Shown piece by piece: positions 1-21,950 of a stretch of 64,000 nucleotides of DNA. The position numbers and the translations under genes are program-made. Origin of the DNA: Euptelea pleiosperma (Eukaryota; Streptophyta; Magnoliopsida; Ranunculales; Eupteleaceae); NCBI GenBank assembly GCA_035048495.1, contig CM068547.1:5607700-5671699 (forward strand), in the 5' to 3' direction. Numbering within the stretch: the first letter of the stretch is position 1; each line of letters begins with the position of its first letter. The notes under the pieces were generated by a model. It saw nothing but the letters and a program-made list of their open reading frames with translations. It did no database searches and was not told the origin of the DNA.

Positions 1-50
1 TATTTTTTCGGAAAAATTTTTCTTGCAATCAAACACGGCATTACTAATAA

Positions 51-350
51 ATGACTAATAGACGTGGGGCCCACATGCAGATGAGTTAAGAGCTAATTTT
101 TTGTCAGGATGATCTCCTCACCAGAAATCAGTAATTTTTAAAACTTCTAACCCTATTAAATATGGACCTAAATTTAACGATGAAAATGGATGGTCTACAA
201 TTTTTCAACTTGCAATCCACTTTTCAGAAGGCTACAAATGTTGGAATGGGCTGATTTTTAGTGAGATTGATATCCATGTCGAGAAGAATATCCTCACAAA
301 AAATTAGGTCTTAATTCATTTGCATATGGGCCTCACATCCATTAGTCATT
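51..350. repeat. Foldback MITE, family D, copy 1
   Basis: The two ends are inverted repeats: ATGACTAATAGACGTGGGGC at the left matches the reverse complement of the right end at about 80-90%, and the arms continue to the internal box GGATGATCTCCTCACC. Two further copies lie near 30.2 and 44.2 kb. No coding capacity. Target duplication not resolved. Confidence 0.7.
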
Positions 351-971
351 ATATATATTAGTAAGAATAACATGATTCAACGTATCCCAGCTCATATATA
401 TGTTTATATATAAGCTTAGTGCCTAAGATTTGGACAGTCCAAATTGAGGACCATGACTGCAGCACATCTCTATCAATGATCCCATTATTGTGGGAGACAG
501 CTTGATAAAATGTTAAAAGTGTTTGGACATCCTACAAAAAGCCCAGTCCATAGGTGAGTACGTGAGTCCAAAATAGTCTCTCAGGTGGCACATTTTTATG
601 CACTCCACACAGCTCCACAGGGAAAAATGCTCCACATACTAAATTTTCTCTGAACAAAGCCCTAACTATGTCGGCGAGAAAATATTCAGGAAGAGCGTCT
701 TGGAGGACAGCCAGCTTATAGGATAGGGCTATGTTGTGAATTAGAAAGTAGAGAGTGGTGGGGTTTCCATGTTGGAGGCATGTGAGGGAGATGAACATGG
801 ACTAAAAGTGTGGAGAATTCTTGAGGAAAAGAGGGAAAAAGTAATTACTTTCAAGGGGTATTACTAATTACTTTCATATTTCAGGGGGTATTACTAAAAT
901 ACCCAAAAAATAGGCCTAGAAATGTAGCTAATGTGCTTTAAATTTACTCTTACTAAAATAAGAGCGTCTTG

Positions 972-1291
972 GGGACGTCACTGGTTTTTCAGTTATTACG
1001 GCCGTTATAACAAATTGTAACGCTCAAGGGTAAAAATGGAAAATATAGGAAAATAACGGAAATAATGGAAAATAATGGAAAAAACTGAAATAATGGCACT
1101 GAAATTCAAAATTATTTCAAAAACAAAAAACAAATGGAAATAACAGCTTTCTTCACAAAATTTCCCAAAAAATAACGGTCGTTATTTTTGTTATAAAGGA
1201 AAATAACAGCCGTCGTTTTTCAAACATTTTAACGGTACATAACGTAACGGGGGAGGTCCGATTCCGTTATAACGCCCGCTTTTAAACTATG
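972..1291 (+). repeat. TIR element of the CCGTTATAACGG family (family A), copy 1
   Basis: The body is built from degenerate copies of the self-complementary word CCGTTATAACGG, a run of GGAAATAATGG words and the signature TTAACGGTACATAACGTAACG, and ends in TTTTAAACTATGG. It forms the first unit of a tandem duplication with copy 2; the same flank (GGTCTATATC, GGATTCGGGACAGTG) follows both. Left boundary is approximate. Confidence 0.75.
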
Positions 1292-1359
1292 GTCTATATC
1301 CCACAAATGTTGCATATTCTTACCAATCAGGATTCGGGACAGTGCACCCCATGTAGGGG

Positions 1360-1684
1360 AACTGGGGGTGTTACTGTTTTTCCGTTATAACGACCTCAGG
1401 GGCAAAAGTAGAAAATAACGGAAATAATGGCGCTGAAATTCAAATTTGAAATTTGAATTTCAAAAACCAAAAAAAAAAAAAAAAAAACTTTAGATAACGG
1501 CTGTTTTTCTTCAAAAAATAACGGTCATTATTTTCGTTATAACGGAAAAATAATGACAGTTATTTTTAAACTGTTTTAACGGTACATAACGTAACAGGGG
1601 AGGACTGAATGTGTTATAACGGCCGTTATTTTCGTTATAACGGCTGTTATTTTTGTTATAATAGCCGTTTTTTAAAACCATGGT
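1360..1684 (+). repeat. Family A TIR element, copy 2
   Basis: Same order of words as copy 1: GGGGGTGTTACTGTTTTTCC at the left, AACGGTACATAACGTAAC inside, three CGTTATAACGGC words, then TTTTTTAAAACCATGG. It is followed by the same 70-bp flank as copy 1, so element and flank were duplicated together rather than inserted twice. Confidence 0.8.
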
Positions 1685-3350
1685 CTATATCACACAGATG
1701 TTGCAAATTCTTACCAATCGGGATTCGGGACAGTGGACCCCATGCAGGGAAACCTATCTAGCCAAAACTTGTCTTCATCAAATGATTTTTTAGGTCTTCA
1801 ATGGAGGGTAAGTGAAACCATGCGGTAAATCCAAGTTTTTTTCTTTCAAATAGTACTAGTGAAGGGGCACGTGCAACACATGTAACGATCACACGAAGAT
1901 AGTTTTCCAAGTTACTTTTAAACGCAGTGTTGGAATACTTGTTCTGCATGTTGATCAAACCAAAAATCAGCTTGATTGGTATTTCCTAGCCATTGGATCG
2001 GAGCATTTCTCTTTTTTACATCACGGGCTTTACAAACATGCCTATGCCAGAAAAAACATTGGGTTCCCATGCTTAAAAGTTGTTGAAGTCCCATGGTTAA
2101 GAATCACCTATCAGACTGATCTTTTGTGTGTGGGTTCAAGAATGGGAAATCCAAATATTCATGGTTGGCATGGCAATTTTTGGTGTGATCAAAGCCCAAA
2201 TTCTGCGATTCACGACCCTGACCTTGACCCCGATTTGGCTGCATGCAAGTGTGTGTGTGTGTGTTTCGAGTTTGTAGAGTTGTGCCCATAGGACACAAAA
2301 TTGGGATGCCCAAGAGCTCCACCTCCACCCTTAAGTCTTGAAACAAGAATCCTCCCAAGCAATATTGAAAACAAAAAATCCTCCAAATTTTTTAATCAAA
2401 TATCATTAAAATTTGGTTAAGGTTTCTGAGGTCTTGGGTTCAAAACCCATTAGCCTTAAGTTAAAAACATATTTATTTATTTATTAAAACTTTATGAATC
2501 ACAATGAGTTCAATCCCACACAAAGCAGGTTTTCTCCTGAAGGATTTTACAAAGACCAACCCAAAAAATGAGATTTGCTGATCTCATTTTCATCTGAACT
2601 TATCTTACTATACAATTAGAAAGGTACATAGGGAATCTATCCCTTGTTTATCACGTTATAAATGAAAGTTCCAGGGTACTTGGGGAATCTATTCCATTTT
2701 TAAAAAGGGTCAGGCTCAGGAGCCCCCCTTTTCTAGCTCCTCTCGGGAGTCAGATTTGGGGCCGCGGCATGGAACTGGCATTCACTAAATGAAAAAAGTG
2801 AATGCCCAGCTCACCGTTGGCCCCAAGTCCCAGAAAAGGAGGGTTCTTGGAGCCTCAAGTTTTTTGGAAACAAAACATGCAAAAGAAAGAAGAAAAACTG
2901 GTTGGCATAGTCGCGAAGTACACATGGCACAACTTTATTTCAATTGGAGACTTTTGTGCAAGTAACCTATGTATAATAGTATTTTTGGTTTGAAAAGGAG
3001 ATTCTTAACAACCCCATGACCATGGGCATCAATGGTGTGTTAGCTACCTTTCACTTCCTTGGATTCTCAAGAGAAAAAAAAGATTGGACTTCTCTGGTCC
3101 CTAATGGATTTGAAAGGGATGTCCCAACCTTTATTTCCATCACTGCTAAAGAAAAAGTGTACCTCATCCACACCTAAAACTCAACATTGAAACAAAGAAC
3201 CCAATTGAAAATGCTACTTAGGCAATATAATTATTAGAGCTAAGAACTTTAGGATGTTGACCATTGACACATGCTGATTATATATTTGATTCTAATGCGG
3301 AACATCAATGATTTGATTAGGCGCGTGTGACCGCCTCTTGCCAACGTAAT
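1685..3350. other. Intergenic stretch without a recognisable gene
   Basis: Only short repeat relics are visible: a family H scrap around 1958-2010 (AAAAATCAGCTTGATTGG), a (GT)n run near 2251-2266, and a hairpin at about 2755-2830 in which ATTTGGGGCC pairs with GGCCCCAAGT and TGGCATTCACT with AGTGAATGCC. Open frames here are short and match no family I recognise. Confidence 0.5.
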
Positions 3351-3352
3351 TG

Positions 3353-3437
3353 AGAGCATCTCTACTGGTAATTTTATCTCAATGTCAAATTTTAGATTGT
3401 AAAGTGGAAAAATGCTATATTTGACACGTGATGCTCC
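3353..3437. repeat. Very short TIR element of the GAGCATCTCC type
   Basis: Begins AGAGCATCTCTACTGG and ends ATGCTCCAA, which is inverted GAGCATC. This GAGCATCTCCAAYGG terminus is common on plant hAT-like MITEs. About 85 bp, AT-rich inside. A longer element with the same left end lies at 21951. Confidence 0.5.
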
Positions 3438-3747
3438 AAGAATGCATTTAAAAAAATATATATTTATTTACTAGGTGGATTTACACCTAAAAACACCATG
3501 TTGCATTCTCTTGAGATCATTAATTGTACGGATGTTTGAACCTTGAACCGTCTCAAGGTGGATGTGCATGCCAAACACACAGTCCTGATTGGTGGTTTAT
3601 AGGCATTGGATTTGAGTATTCTAAAATAATGCACGTCGAAAATGAACTCACGAAAAAGACTCAAATAAAACGGTTAAAACCCACCAATTAGGCTGATTTT
3701 TGGTTTGCATGTCTACCATCCGTATGGTCAAAGATCTCTAGTGTGCG

Positions 3748-4112
3748 GGTAAAACTTTGCTGATCACTATATTAGCCACATGGCACGTTCTTAGAGGACT
3801 TGGACGGAATGGATGTTTAGCCATTCCCTAGATGGACGGACCTACAAACCAAAAATCAGCCTGATTACTGATTTCAAACCCTTAGACCTTTGTACCCCAA
3901 ATATTGGTCAATAATGCTCCAATTCCACGGTTAAAAATCAAAACGACTCCAATCCAAGAAATCACTTATCAAGCTAATTTTTGGTTTATATGTCCATTTT
4001 GGAGTTGGGCCAAACATCCCTAAGGTCAGACATCTCTGAGAATAAGCCACCGTGGCTCGTATTATTGAGCGGTAAGTAACTTTGCTGACCGGCACAGTCA
4101 GCTAAGTTTTTA
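3748..4112. repeat. Foldback MITE, family H, copy at 3.9 kb
   Basis: Left end GGTAAAACTTTGCTGATC and right end AGTCAGCTAAGTTTTTA are inverted. The arms carry the family signature ATGGATGTTTAGCCATTCCC and AAAAATCAGCCTGATTACTG, repeated in reverse orientation on the right. A more diverged H-like half copy precedes it at about 3540-3745. Confidence 0.7.
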
Positions 4113-4493
4113 TCTGTGTCAACATCACATGACATGACGTTTCAATTGAATTTCATTGCAGGAATAGGGGATTGTGGCAAGATGTGATTGGCTACTTTCT
4201 CACTACTTCAACCAACAACGATCGCGCACCACATATACCCATTAAAAAAATCCTTTTAAAGCAAAGTCTAAACCATGTGTATATGTGGCACGCGATCATT
4301 GGGCATATGATCGCTGCTTAATAAAATCCCACCGCTTCGTATATTTCCCTCTGGGTGGCGAGCTTCTGTTACTCAGTGTTGCCATCTGGGCCCACTGACC
4401 TGTTGGATATTTAGCCCTAGCCCACCCTTGCTGGATATACACACCAAAAATCGGCATCATTGGTATTCCCTGGCCATTAGATTTGAACAAGGT

Positions 4494-4610
4494 TTCAAAG
4501 GGACCGTTATAACGGTATAATGGATTGGGGTGTTACCGTTTTTCCGTTATAACGAATTGTAACGCTCAGGGGCAAAAACGGAAGAAACAAAAACAAAAAC
4601 CCCGACCACC
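4494..4610 (+). repeat. Family A element, left half only
   Basis: GGGACCGTTATAACGGTATA followed by TTACCGTTTTTCCGTTATAA and GTAACGCTCAGGGGC matches the left half of complete copies at 35.4 kb. It breaks off in an A-rich run and unrelated sequence precedes the family H element at 4691. Confidence 0.7.
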
Positions 4611-4690
4611 TCAGCCTCACCACACACATACCCAGGGTGTGCTCGAGTGCTTTTTGCGGAAACACTTACCTGGTACGGGTGTGTTGAGGC

Positions 4691-5087
4691 GAGTAAAACT
4701 TGTGTCACGTGATGTTGTGACGGAAGCGGGTCTCAATACGAGCCACATGGCACACGATCAGAGGGCGCTGACCGTATGGATGTTTGGCCAGTCCCTCGAT
4801 GGATCTACGAATCAAAAATCAGCCTGATTAGTTATTTACAACTTTTGTATTTTTGCACCCAAATAACGCTCAATAATGCTCAAATTCCTACCGTTAAAAT
4901 CAACCCGTGAAAATAACTTCAACGGAATCGGTTAGAAATCACTAATCAAGCTGATTTTGTGTACCATTCCATCGAGGGACTGGCCAAACGTCCATACGGT
5001 CATCGTCCTCTAATAGTATGCCACGTGGCTCTTATTGAATGCTGTGACCGGCTTCGGTCACAACATCTTGTGAAATAAGTTTTACTC
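4691..5087. repeat. Foldback MITE, family H, complete copy
   Basis: Starts GAGTAAAACTTGTGTCAC and ends in the inverted TTTTACTC. Arms of about 160 bp pair with each other; the same structure recurs at 40305. Flanked on both sides by GAGGC (GAGGCGAGT if the first bases of the element are counted), probably a target duplication. The right arm has a perfect CACGTG at 5022-5027; the left arm has CACATG. Confidence 0.85.
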
Positions 5088-5124
5088 GAGGCGAGTGCCA
5101 GGACTGCAATCCTGCCATCTCTTA

Positions 5125-6393
5125 GGGTCTGTTTGGCAACCAGACTTAGATTTGGAATTGAAAATAGAATTCCAAGATTTGTGATATCTAAGAATTTCAA
5201 TTCAAATAATTGAAAATTCTTATGTTTGGTTGCACCGTGGAAATTACTTGGAATTCTCAATGAATTCTAATTTTAGCTGTTTGGATATCTAACATAATTG
5301 AATTTTCTATCTATCCACGTAAGAGAAATATCATCTCATGAACTTTATATTATAATGACTATTATTTTTGTCATCCGTCAATTTACTATTATCGACATTA
5401 ATTTAAAGAAAAATTTTAAAAATAATAAATAAAATTATTTTGATAAGATTTTGACTAACCCGTGCCAACATCTCAATGGCTAAAGCCTAAGTGGTACATG
5501 ATGCAATAAATACGGATGTCCATCATCAACACCAATGATGGACCACATTATGGGTGCGCCATGTGGCATATTATTAGACAATAGACTGTATTGATGTTTT
5601 TTCCATCCTTAGGTGGACCACATACTAAATACCAAGTTGATTAATTATTTCTAACCTTTAGATTTGAGTACCCCAAATAATGCTAGATATCCCATAATTA
5701 AAGATCAACCCATAAAAAGACACGAATCCAAAGGTTACAAATCACTAATACTGTATGGATATTTGTCCCATCCCTAGGTGGGTCTACATATTAAAAATAA
5801 GGCTAATTGGTTATTTATAAGCTTTTGGATCTTCATACCCCAACTAATGATATATATCCCATGGTTAAAAACCAACCCATGAAAGACATCAATCAAACAA
5901 TTAAAAATTTGTAATCCGTTGATGATATACCATAGTATGAGCCACGTGGCACATTAGTAGAGACCACAGACCTTTTGGATGTTAGTCTCATCCCTAGGTG
6001 GACCTACATGCTAAAAATCGGGCGGATTAAAATTTTCTAACCTTTGGATCTGAATACCCTAAATAATGATAGATATCACACAGTTAAAAATCAACTAAAA
6101 AAATACACCAATCCAACGGTTGCAAATAACTAATCTTGTTAATTTTTTATTTATAGGTCCACCTAGGGATGAGTGTGAGAGTTGGAGCTATAAAAATTCT
6201 CTCAAATCTCTCCGCCTGGAAATAGAATTCTAGGAATTAGAAGTTTCTTCTCCCCCTTAAAACTCCTAATTCTGGGAAAATAACGGAATTGAAAATATAA
6301 TTCCTGGAATTCGGTCCTCTCAAACACAGAGATTTATAATTCCAAGAATCACAAATCCAAACCCGGCTCAATTCCGGGTTACCAAACAAACCC
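5125..6393. mobile_element. PIF/Harbinger-like non-autonomous element with TTA duplication
   Basis: GGGTCTGTTTGGCAACC at the left end is inverted as GGTTACCAAACAAACCC at the right end, and TTA flanks both ends (5122-5124, 6394-6396). A TTA duplication with GGGTYTGTTTGG termini is the Tourist/PIF-Harbinger signature. About 1.27 kb; no transposase frame. The centre (about 5520-6175) holds three successive diverged family H half-copies, one with a CACGTG box at 5943-5948. Confidence 0.75.
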
Positions 6394-6442
6394 TTAGAGA
6401 CAGGGCCAAGTCATCAAAGTTTTACTCGTTTTACTCGTGGGT

Positions 6443-6830
6443 CGTGATGTAACAAGGTATACCTGAGATCTTTTCATTTGTAGAAGCGACATTTTTGGTA
6501 GTCACTGCTGCCATCTAGGCCCACTGACCGCATGGATGTTTAGTCCACCCCTTAATAGATATTCATACAAAAAATCAGCTTGTTTAATGATTTTTAGCCG
6601 TTAGTTTTAGTACTCAAGCAATGTTTGCATCGGCTATAAAAACGCCTCAAAAAGTGCTAAAAAGTGTTAAAATCTAATGGTTATAGATTACCAATCAAGG
6701 TTATTTTGGGACTGTATATCCACCAAGGGGTGTGATAAACATCCATGCGATCAGTGGGCCCAAATGACAATGGTGAGTAACAAAAATCGTGCTCCACATT
6801 TGAAACAGTTTCAGGCATACCTTGTTACAT
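6443..6830. repeat. Foldback MITE, family J, copy 1
   Basis: Begins CGTGATGTAACAAGGTATAC and ends with the inverted GGCATACCTTGTTACATC. Internal arms contain GGCCCACTGACCGCATGGATG and its inverse. Related in plan to family H (shared ATGGATGTTTAG and AAAAATCAGCTTG words) but with its own termini; further copies at 41.9 and 42.2-42.6 kb. Confidence 0.75.
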
Positions 6831-6894
6831 CTTTTTCCTTTACGCATTACTAACCGCTAATTGGACTCAAATTCGAGCATTTGGGTTAGTAGAT

Positions 6895-7270
6895 CCAAAG
6901 GTTTGAAATCACTAGTCAACTGATTTTTGGTACGTAGGTGCACCTAGGGATGGGCCAAACATCCATACGGTCAGTCGTTTTTAAGAGTTTGTCACGTAGC
7001 TCATACTGTGGTCCGCCAGACCGGAGCGTGGTCAAAGATCTACTCTATAGTGTAGGGGCTATGGCCGCACTCATCGAGGATCTGCCCTATAGTTCGGGTG
7101 TGTGTGTGTGTGGCTCGTACCCTCATTCCCAATGGTTATAGATCACTAATCAAGCTACTCTGGAGGTCCTTATAGGGATTGTCCAACCATACGGTCAATG
7201 GTCTCTAAGCGTGTGCCACATGGCTCATGCTTGGTTCGTCAATTGGACGCTTGGCGTGAAAGATTTACTC
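6895..7270. repeat. Two family H half-copies in the same orientation
   Basis: Right-arm sequence (GGGCCAAACATCCATACGGT) occurs at about 6950-6980 and again, diverged, at about 7180-7200. Each is followed by the GTGCCACATGGCTC-type box. Left arms are missing, so both are fragments. Confidence 0.55.
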
Positions 7271-7927
7271 CATCTTGTGACACATGAATGCTTACAATGG
7301 AGGTAGTGGACCCACATCTATCTATTCTTCTTATTAACGAGAAGGCCCTTCTAATGTTACCCACCTCAATCCCATTATTCCTAAATTGCCCTTGTTTTGT
7401 TTTTTTATTTTTTTAATCTTTTTGTCTTTTTCTTTGGAAAAATTACTTTTAAGTCCATATTTACAAAAAATTGATCATTTAGTCACATCTACAAAACTAT
7501 GGACACTTTGGTTTAATTGTCTGTCCATTAAGGTATTTCTTTTGAAATACCCATACTACCCTCTAGCTAATATCTGTTTGAATTGATAGTATCATTTGAT
7601 TTGAGGTTTAACTGACGACACAGTACTGTACGTCAGTTTTGTCCAGCTCATTCCCTCTATTTTCTTGTTCTTGAGCTTTTTTCCCTCAATTTCCTTTTTC
7701 TACAGCTTTTTTCCTCTATTTTCTTGCTTCACAGTTCTTTCCCTCTATTTTCTTTCTTTATAACTCTTTGCAATTCATTTATACTCCATTCAACCTTTCA
7801 GTCATCTATTTTATAGCATCTCGGTTATCCTCTACAGTTCTTTACAACTTGTCTATGTGTCGTTGAGGTGAATAAAGAAGGCAACGCTAATTTCAAGTGT
7901 TAGTTAAGAAAGATGGTGAAGATGGAA

Positions 7928-8540
7928 CAAGGAAGAAGCTGAAGAAGATGGTTACTATTTTAATTTTCGTTAAATAAGAATCTTCAAGGAAGAAGCTGAA
8001 GAAGATGGTTATCACTTTCATTTTCGTCAAGCAATAACCGTCTTTCAAGTTTTAGTAATGATATTCACGAAACTGGTTGAACCAAGACCATTTTCGCCAA
8101 ACCGGTTGAATCAGTACCATTTTCACAAAACTAGTTGAACCAGTACCATTTTCATGATGTAAGTATCTGTTTATAGTTTGAGTATTGAGCTCAACTTAGT
8201 TGAAATACTAACACAGTTAGACTATAATGAAAAGATGATGAGAAAATGCATCTCAACGAAGAAGAACCCATGTAACAATGTTGGAAACCGAACGATTTTT
8301 TTTTTTTAAACCGATTGAACCAGTACCATTTTCATGAAACCTGTATTCGTTTTCAATTTGAATATTGAGCACAACTTAGTTAAATCACTAACAAAATTAG
8401 ATGATAATTAAGAGAAGATGAGAAAATGCACAACGAAGAGGAACTCTTGTAACAATAGTAAATCAGACAAAATTCTATCAAAGAAATTGTTCAACTTGAT
8501 CGAACCAGTACAATTTTCACGATTTTATTTTCAGTTTGAA
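7928..8540. repeat. Imperfect tandem repeats
   Basis: Two roughly 52-bp units with AAGGAAGAAGCTGAAGAAGA start at 7928 and 7987. Downstream, longer units with GAACCAGTACCATTTTCA, then a TTGAGTATTGAGCTCAACTT-type segment, then GATGAGAAAATGCA, recur around 8080-8290 and 8310-8460, with a shorter third at about 8490-8540. No coding sense found. Confidence 0.65.
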
Positions 8541-9151
8541 TACTAAACCTTAAAATCTACAAGCAAAGCTTCATCTCCCTGACTGTTTTTATTTTATAAG
8601 ACATGTTTAAAACTCCGTTTCACTCTCAACACCTTATCTATTTCTCTAACTATTTTGTTAAGTCGGTATTTTATTTCAAGTTTGAGTATTGAGCTCAAAC
8701 TGGTTGAACCAACACCATTTTAGTTTCAGTGAATTAATTGAACTAGTAATAATAGTGAAACGGATGTCAAAAGTTTTTCAAAAGAATTAATTCTTCAAGC
8801 ATCATAAACAATGAATTGTACCAGTGTCAGCCAAAGATAAAGATAAGGGCATTGTCGTCTTTTCATTCTGATTTAAAATATATTTAATAGTAAAAGTAAC
8901 CAAAGAAAACTTATTGGTCCACCAAGCCATGAAGCACGACTAAATCGGATGAAATTTTTTTCTACGGTCAGATACGACCACGTGTTCTTAATTACAGCTT
9001 TTATGGTAATTCTTGCTTTTTTTTTTCCTCAGATCATACCACTTTTACATTTCAACCCACTAAAATTAATGCCTTCACATGATCTCTAAGAGTGTGCCAT
9101 GTGTAAGGTGATGCAACGTGTTAAATGCATCCCACATGTTAAAGAGGGGTG

Positions 9152-9705
9152 CCAATGACAACACCACCCTAGACCAATCGCATTTTATTGAAGGATATGT
9201 CAACGAGGTGGACCTACATAACAATAGTCAAGGATCGAATGGCTAAGATCGATTGTCACAAATTGCACTAATTGAACATACTTACAAACCAAAAATAAAC
9301 CTGATCAGTGATTTCTAAGCGTTGGATTGAAGTTATTTTCGTGGGTTGATTTTCACTGTAGGAATTTGAGCATTATTGAGAGTTATTTGGGTGCAAAGAT
9401 CCAAAGGAAGTAAAATCAGGCTCATTTTTGGTTCGCAGATTGCAGGTCTACCGACGCACTGGCCAAACATCCATATGGTCAGCGGCTTCTAATAGTATGC
9501 CACGTGGCTCGTATTGTTGGCTGTGACTGGCTTCGATCACAGCACTGAAGTTTTACTCTAAGAACAGGGTGTCTAGACAGACTCGGTGACAATGACAACA
9601 CCACCCTAGCCCAATCGCATTTTATCGAATGATCTGTAAATGTCAGGGATCGAATGGTTAAGATCGATTGTCACAACGTGCACTAATTGAACGATCAACC
9701 AATTA
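9152..9705. repeat. Direct flank duplication around a family H half-element
   Basis: GACAACACCACCCTAG and the following 120 bp (CCAATCGCATTTTAT, GATCGATTGTCACAA, GCACTAATTGAAC) occur at about 9157-9282 and again at 9593-9703. Between them, 9286-9562, is a family H element lacking its outer left arm but keeping the right end AAGTTTTACTC and a CACGTG at 9501-9506. The duplicated flank is far longer than any transposase target duplication. Confidence 0.65.
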
Positions 9706-9947
9706 AGGTAAGACTCCTATTGTCAAAACATGCAGAGTTAGGTGAGGAGTGGAGTACGTACACACCTTTTTATTCGTGTGTAGAGTCCATGTCCAAGTAA
9801 AGATTACGGGTACATATCAGTCATTTTGTTTATGTAATGCCCCTGCCCGGGACAAATCTAGTATAAACTTGCATACTTAAAAGTATGCAAACATCGTCAG
9901 TACTGTTGGATTTCCATTGAAAAATGTGTTATTTCAACATTTAAAAA

Positions 9948-10786
9948 AAATATTTATAAATTAAAACACGTTTTTCGAGGAGCATTCAATGGTGTACTAG
10001 ATTTGTCCCACACACCCCCTCCCCCCCGTGCCCGCCTCTCCAGTTTCGTCCCAAGTCTCTGAACAAGCATAGAGTGAGGTAGTGAAGCCGAAGGGAGAGA
10101 GAGAGAGAGGCTTCAAAAAGTCTCCATTTTCCCTCTTTTTCTTCCGTTACGACCGCTTTTTCTATAGACGAGGCTCCACCGCCATCAAAACCAGGCAAGA
10201 AAGCTCTCTCTCTCTCTCTCTGCTCTCTCTTTCTAAAGTGGAGGAAGAACAGAGGCATCGAAGTTCTTCAATTCGATTTTTTTGGTCACTTTGGAACCCT
10301 ATGTATTTATTTTTCTGAAGAAATCTATGTGCATGTGTGCAACTTGCTAATGAGATGTGATCTCTCTCTCTCTCTGAGCAGATTGTCTTGAATTTGAGTT
10401 TTTCTGTTTGCAGGAGTGGTGCAAGTGTTTTTTTTTTAAATGTTTTGGAGGGATGAGATTCTATGCTTGTCTTTTGGAATGTTTGTGGTGATTTGGTTAG
10501 ATTTAATCGGTTTTAGAAATTTGAAGAGCTTTTTAAGTTAAAAACAGGATTTTTAGGTGTATATGTGAAAATTTAGGTTAAACTATTGCCTTATCTGGTT
10601 AATTTTGGTTTCTAATCTGTAAATTTCCTTCTTGGAGAGAATATTTGATTTTAAATTTGATTTCTTTCTTTCTTTTTCTTTTTGGGTGAAATTTGGGAAG
10701 AATAAGAATCTCTATTTTTTTTTTTAAATTGATCTTTTTTTTTTGTGATTAGTAGAGACTGGAGACGGCAAAGAAAAAAAGAATCT
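9948..10786 (+). promoter_or_regulatory. SPMS: Promoter and transcribed leader of the spermine synthase gene
   Basis: A TATA-like TATTTATAAAT lies at about 9950, followed some 50-60 bp later by a C-rich stretch, then GA and CT repeats (10098-10110, 10206-10220, 10361-10375) typical of plant 5' leaders. Two candidate acceptors, TGTTTGCAG near 10412 and a strong pyrimidine tract ending TGATTAG at 10752, suggest a leader intron. Several very short upstream reading frames exist if the leader is unspliced. The transcription start is inferred. Confidence 0.5.
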
Positions 10787-20657
<9,871 letters not shown>

Positions 20658-21950
20658 TTTTTATTTTACAACCATATCAGGAGATAGACTCAATGTGATA
20701 ATTACTAATTCGACTTTAAGTTTAAAAGCAAGGTCTTATATACTCTGCTTTTGATGAACTAGTGATATATGATCTATTACGTAATTGGCATGTAATATGG
20801 GGTTACCTCAACCTCAGCCAAGGTTTGGACAGAGTTCCCTAAGAAAATTGCAGTGGAAGACTTAAAATATGGTGTCTGTATACCGATCAAATCGTTATTT
20901 GCGCTCTTGCATAATTGCATTTACATCATGCGTTTGACTACGTGTTCTTCGTGGACCTTTTCTATAATGATTTTCTACTTGCAGAGAGGAAAAAAATACA
21001 TTTATTTATCAGGAAAAAGGGTAGAGCTGTTTATAATGTCTTATATGTGGCTAGTACTCTGTAAAATTATCCGGGGTTCCCCTTTGGACCCACATGTACA
21101 CCTGAAGTAACCAGGTTTGAGTTTAACCAAATTTAGCACTGACGTTGCTCCAACATCAAAGAAGAATAGAGCTATTTACTCATCTTGGTATATTTTCTTA
21201 AAAAAAATAGCAGATATTCCACCTTCTCTGGGTTTATACACAGAATGTTGGGACACGTGTCAATAGCCCACTTTCAAAATGGATGATTTGCTATTTATAG
21301 CTTATCTTAGGAAACTGTTGTCAGTCTCTTATGATCCATACCGTTGTATGGTCATCAAGATTCTTATAGTCTGCATCTTATCCAACAGTGTTGACTTAGG
21401 GAGGGCATCCTCCTAAGGCTGACTGGAACACAGCTCATCTTTGATCCCGTTCTCGTAATACAATAATAATAGGGAATAGGGGTGTTAATGGGCATGGCTG
21501 GACCATTGGGTATTTATGTTTGAGCAAACTATAGTTCCAGGCTTGGTTTGGATTTGGGTGAAAAATCCACTTAGGCCCACCCAAATCCCAAGGCCCAGCT
21601 TGTGTGAGGATTGGACTACTGGGCTTGGGCAGGTCTTAGCCTGGCTCTAAGCTACTTCATTAATTCCAACCCCCAACTGATTGATCACAGGTACCCACTA
21701 ATAAATGGAGCAAACTTTGGCTGTCAGCATCGCATTAATCAAGACCACATGTTGAGGTGGGTCCACACTGAATTAGGAATATCTCCTTTTAAGACATGTG
21801 GACCCCACTTCAACACGTGGTCTTGAAAAAATTTCCCTTCATCACATGGACCTGAGTTCAATACCCACCTTCACCTAATTAAACTCGTTAAAAACAAGCT
21901 TACATAGTGTGTTCGGTTGGGACCTCTTTATGTTCTAGGGAAGCCTGAGA
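20658..21950. other. Intergenic sequence 3' of spermine synthase
   Basis: Presumably begins with the 3' untranslated region; no single poly(A) signal stands out. The rest is AT-rich. From about 21476 a GGGCTTGGGC/GGCCCA-word segment (GGGGTGTTAATGGGCATGG onward) looks like another word-built repeat without resolved ends. No gene seen. Confidence 0.4.

Noticed and set aside
10082..10318. 78-codon open frame upstream of spermine synthase
   Set aside because: It runs through GA/CT microsatellites of the leader; composition is simple repeat and the opposite strand is equally open.
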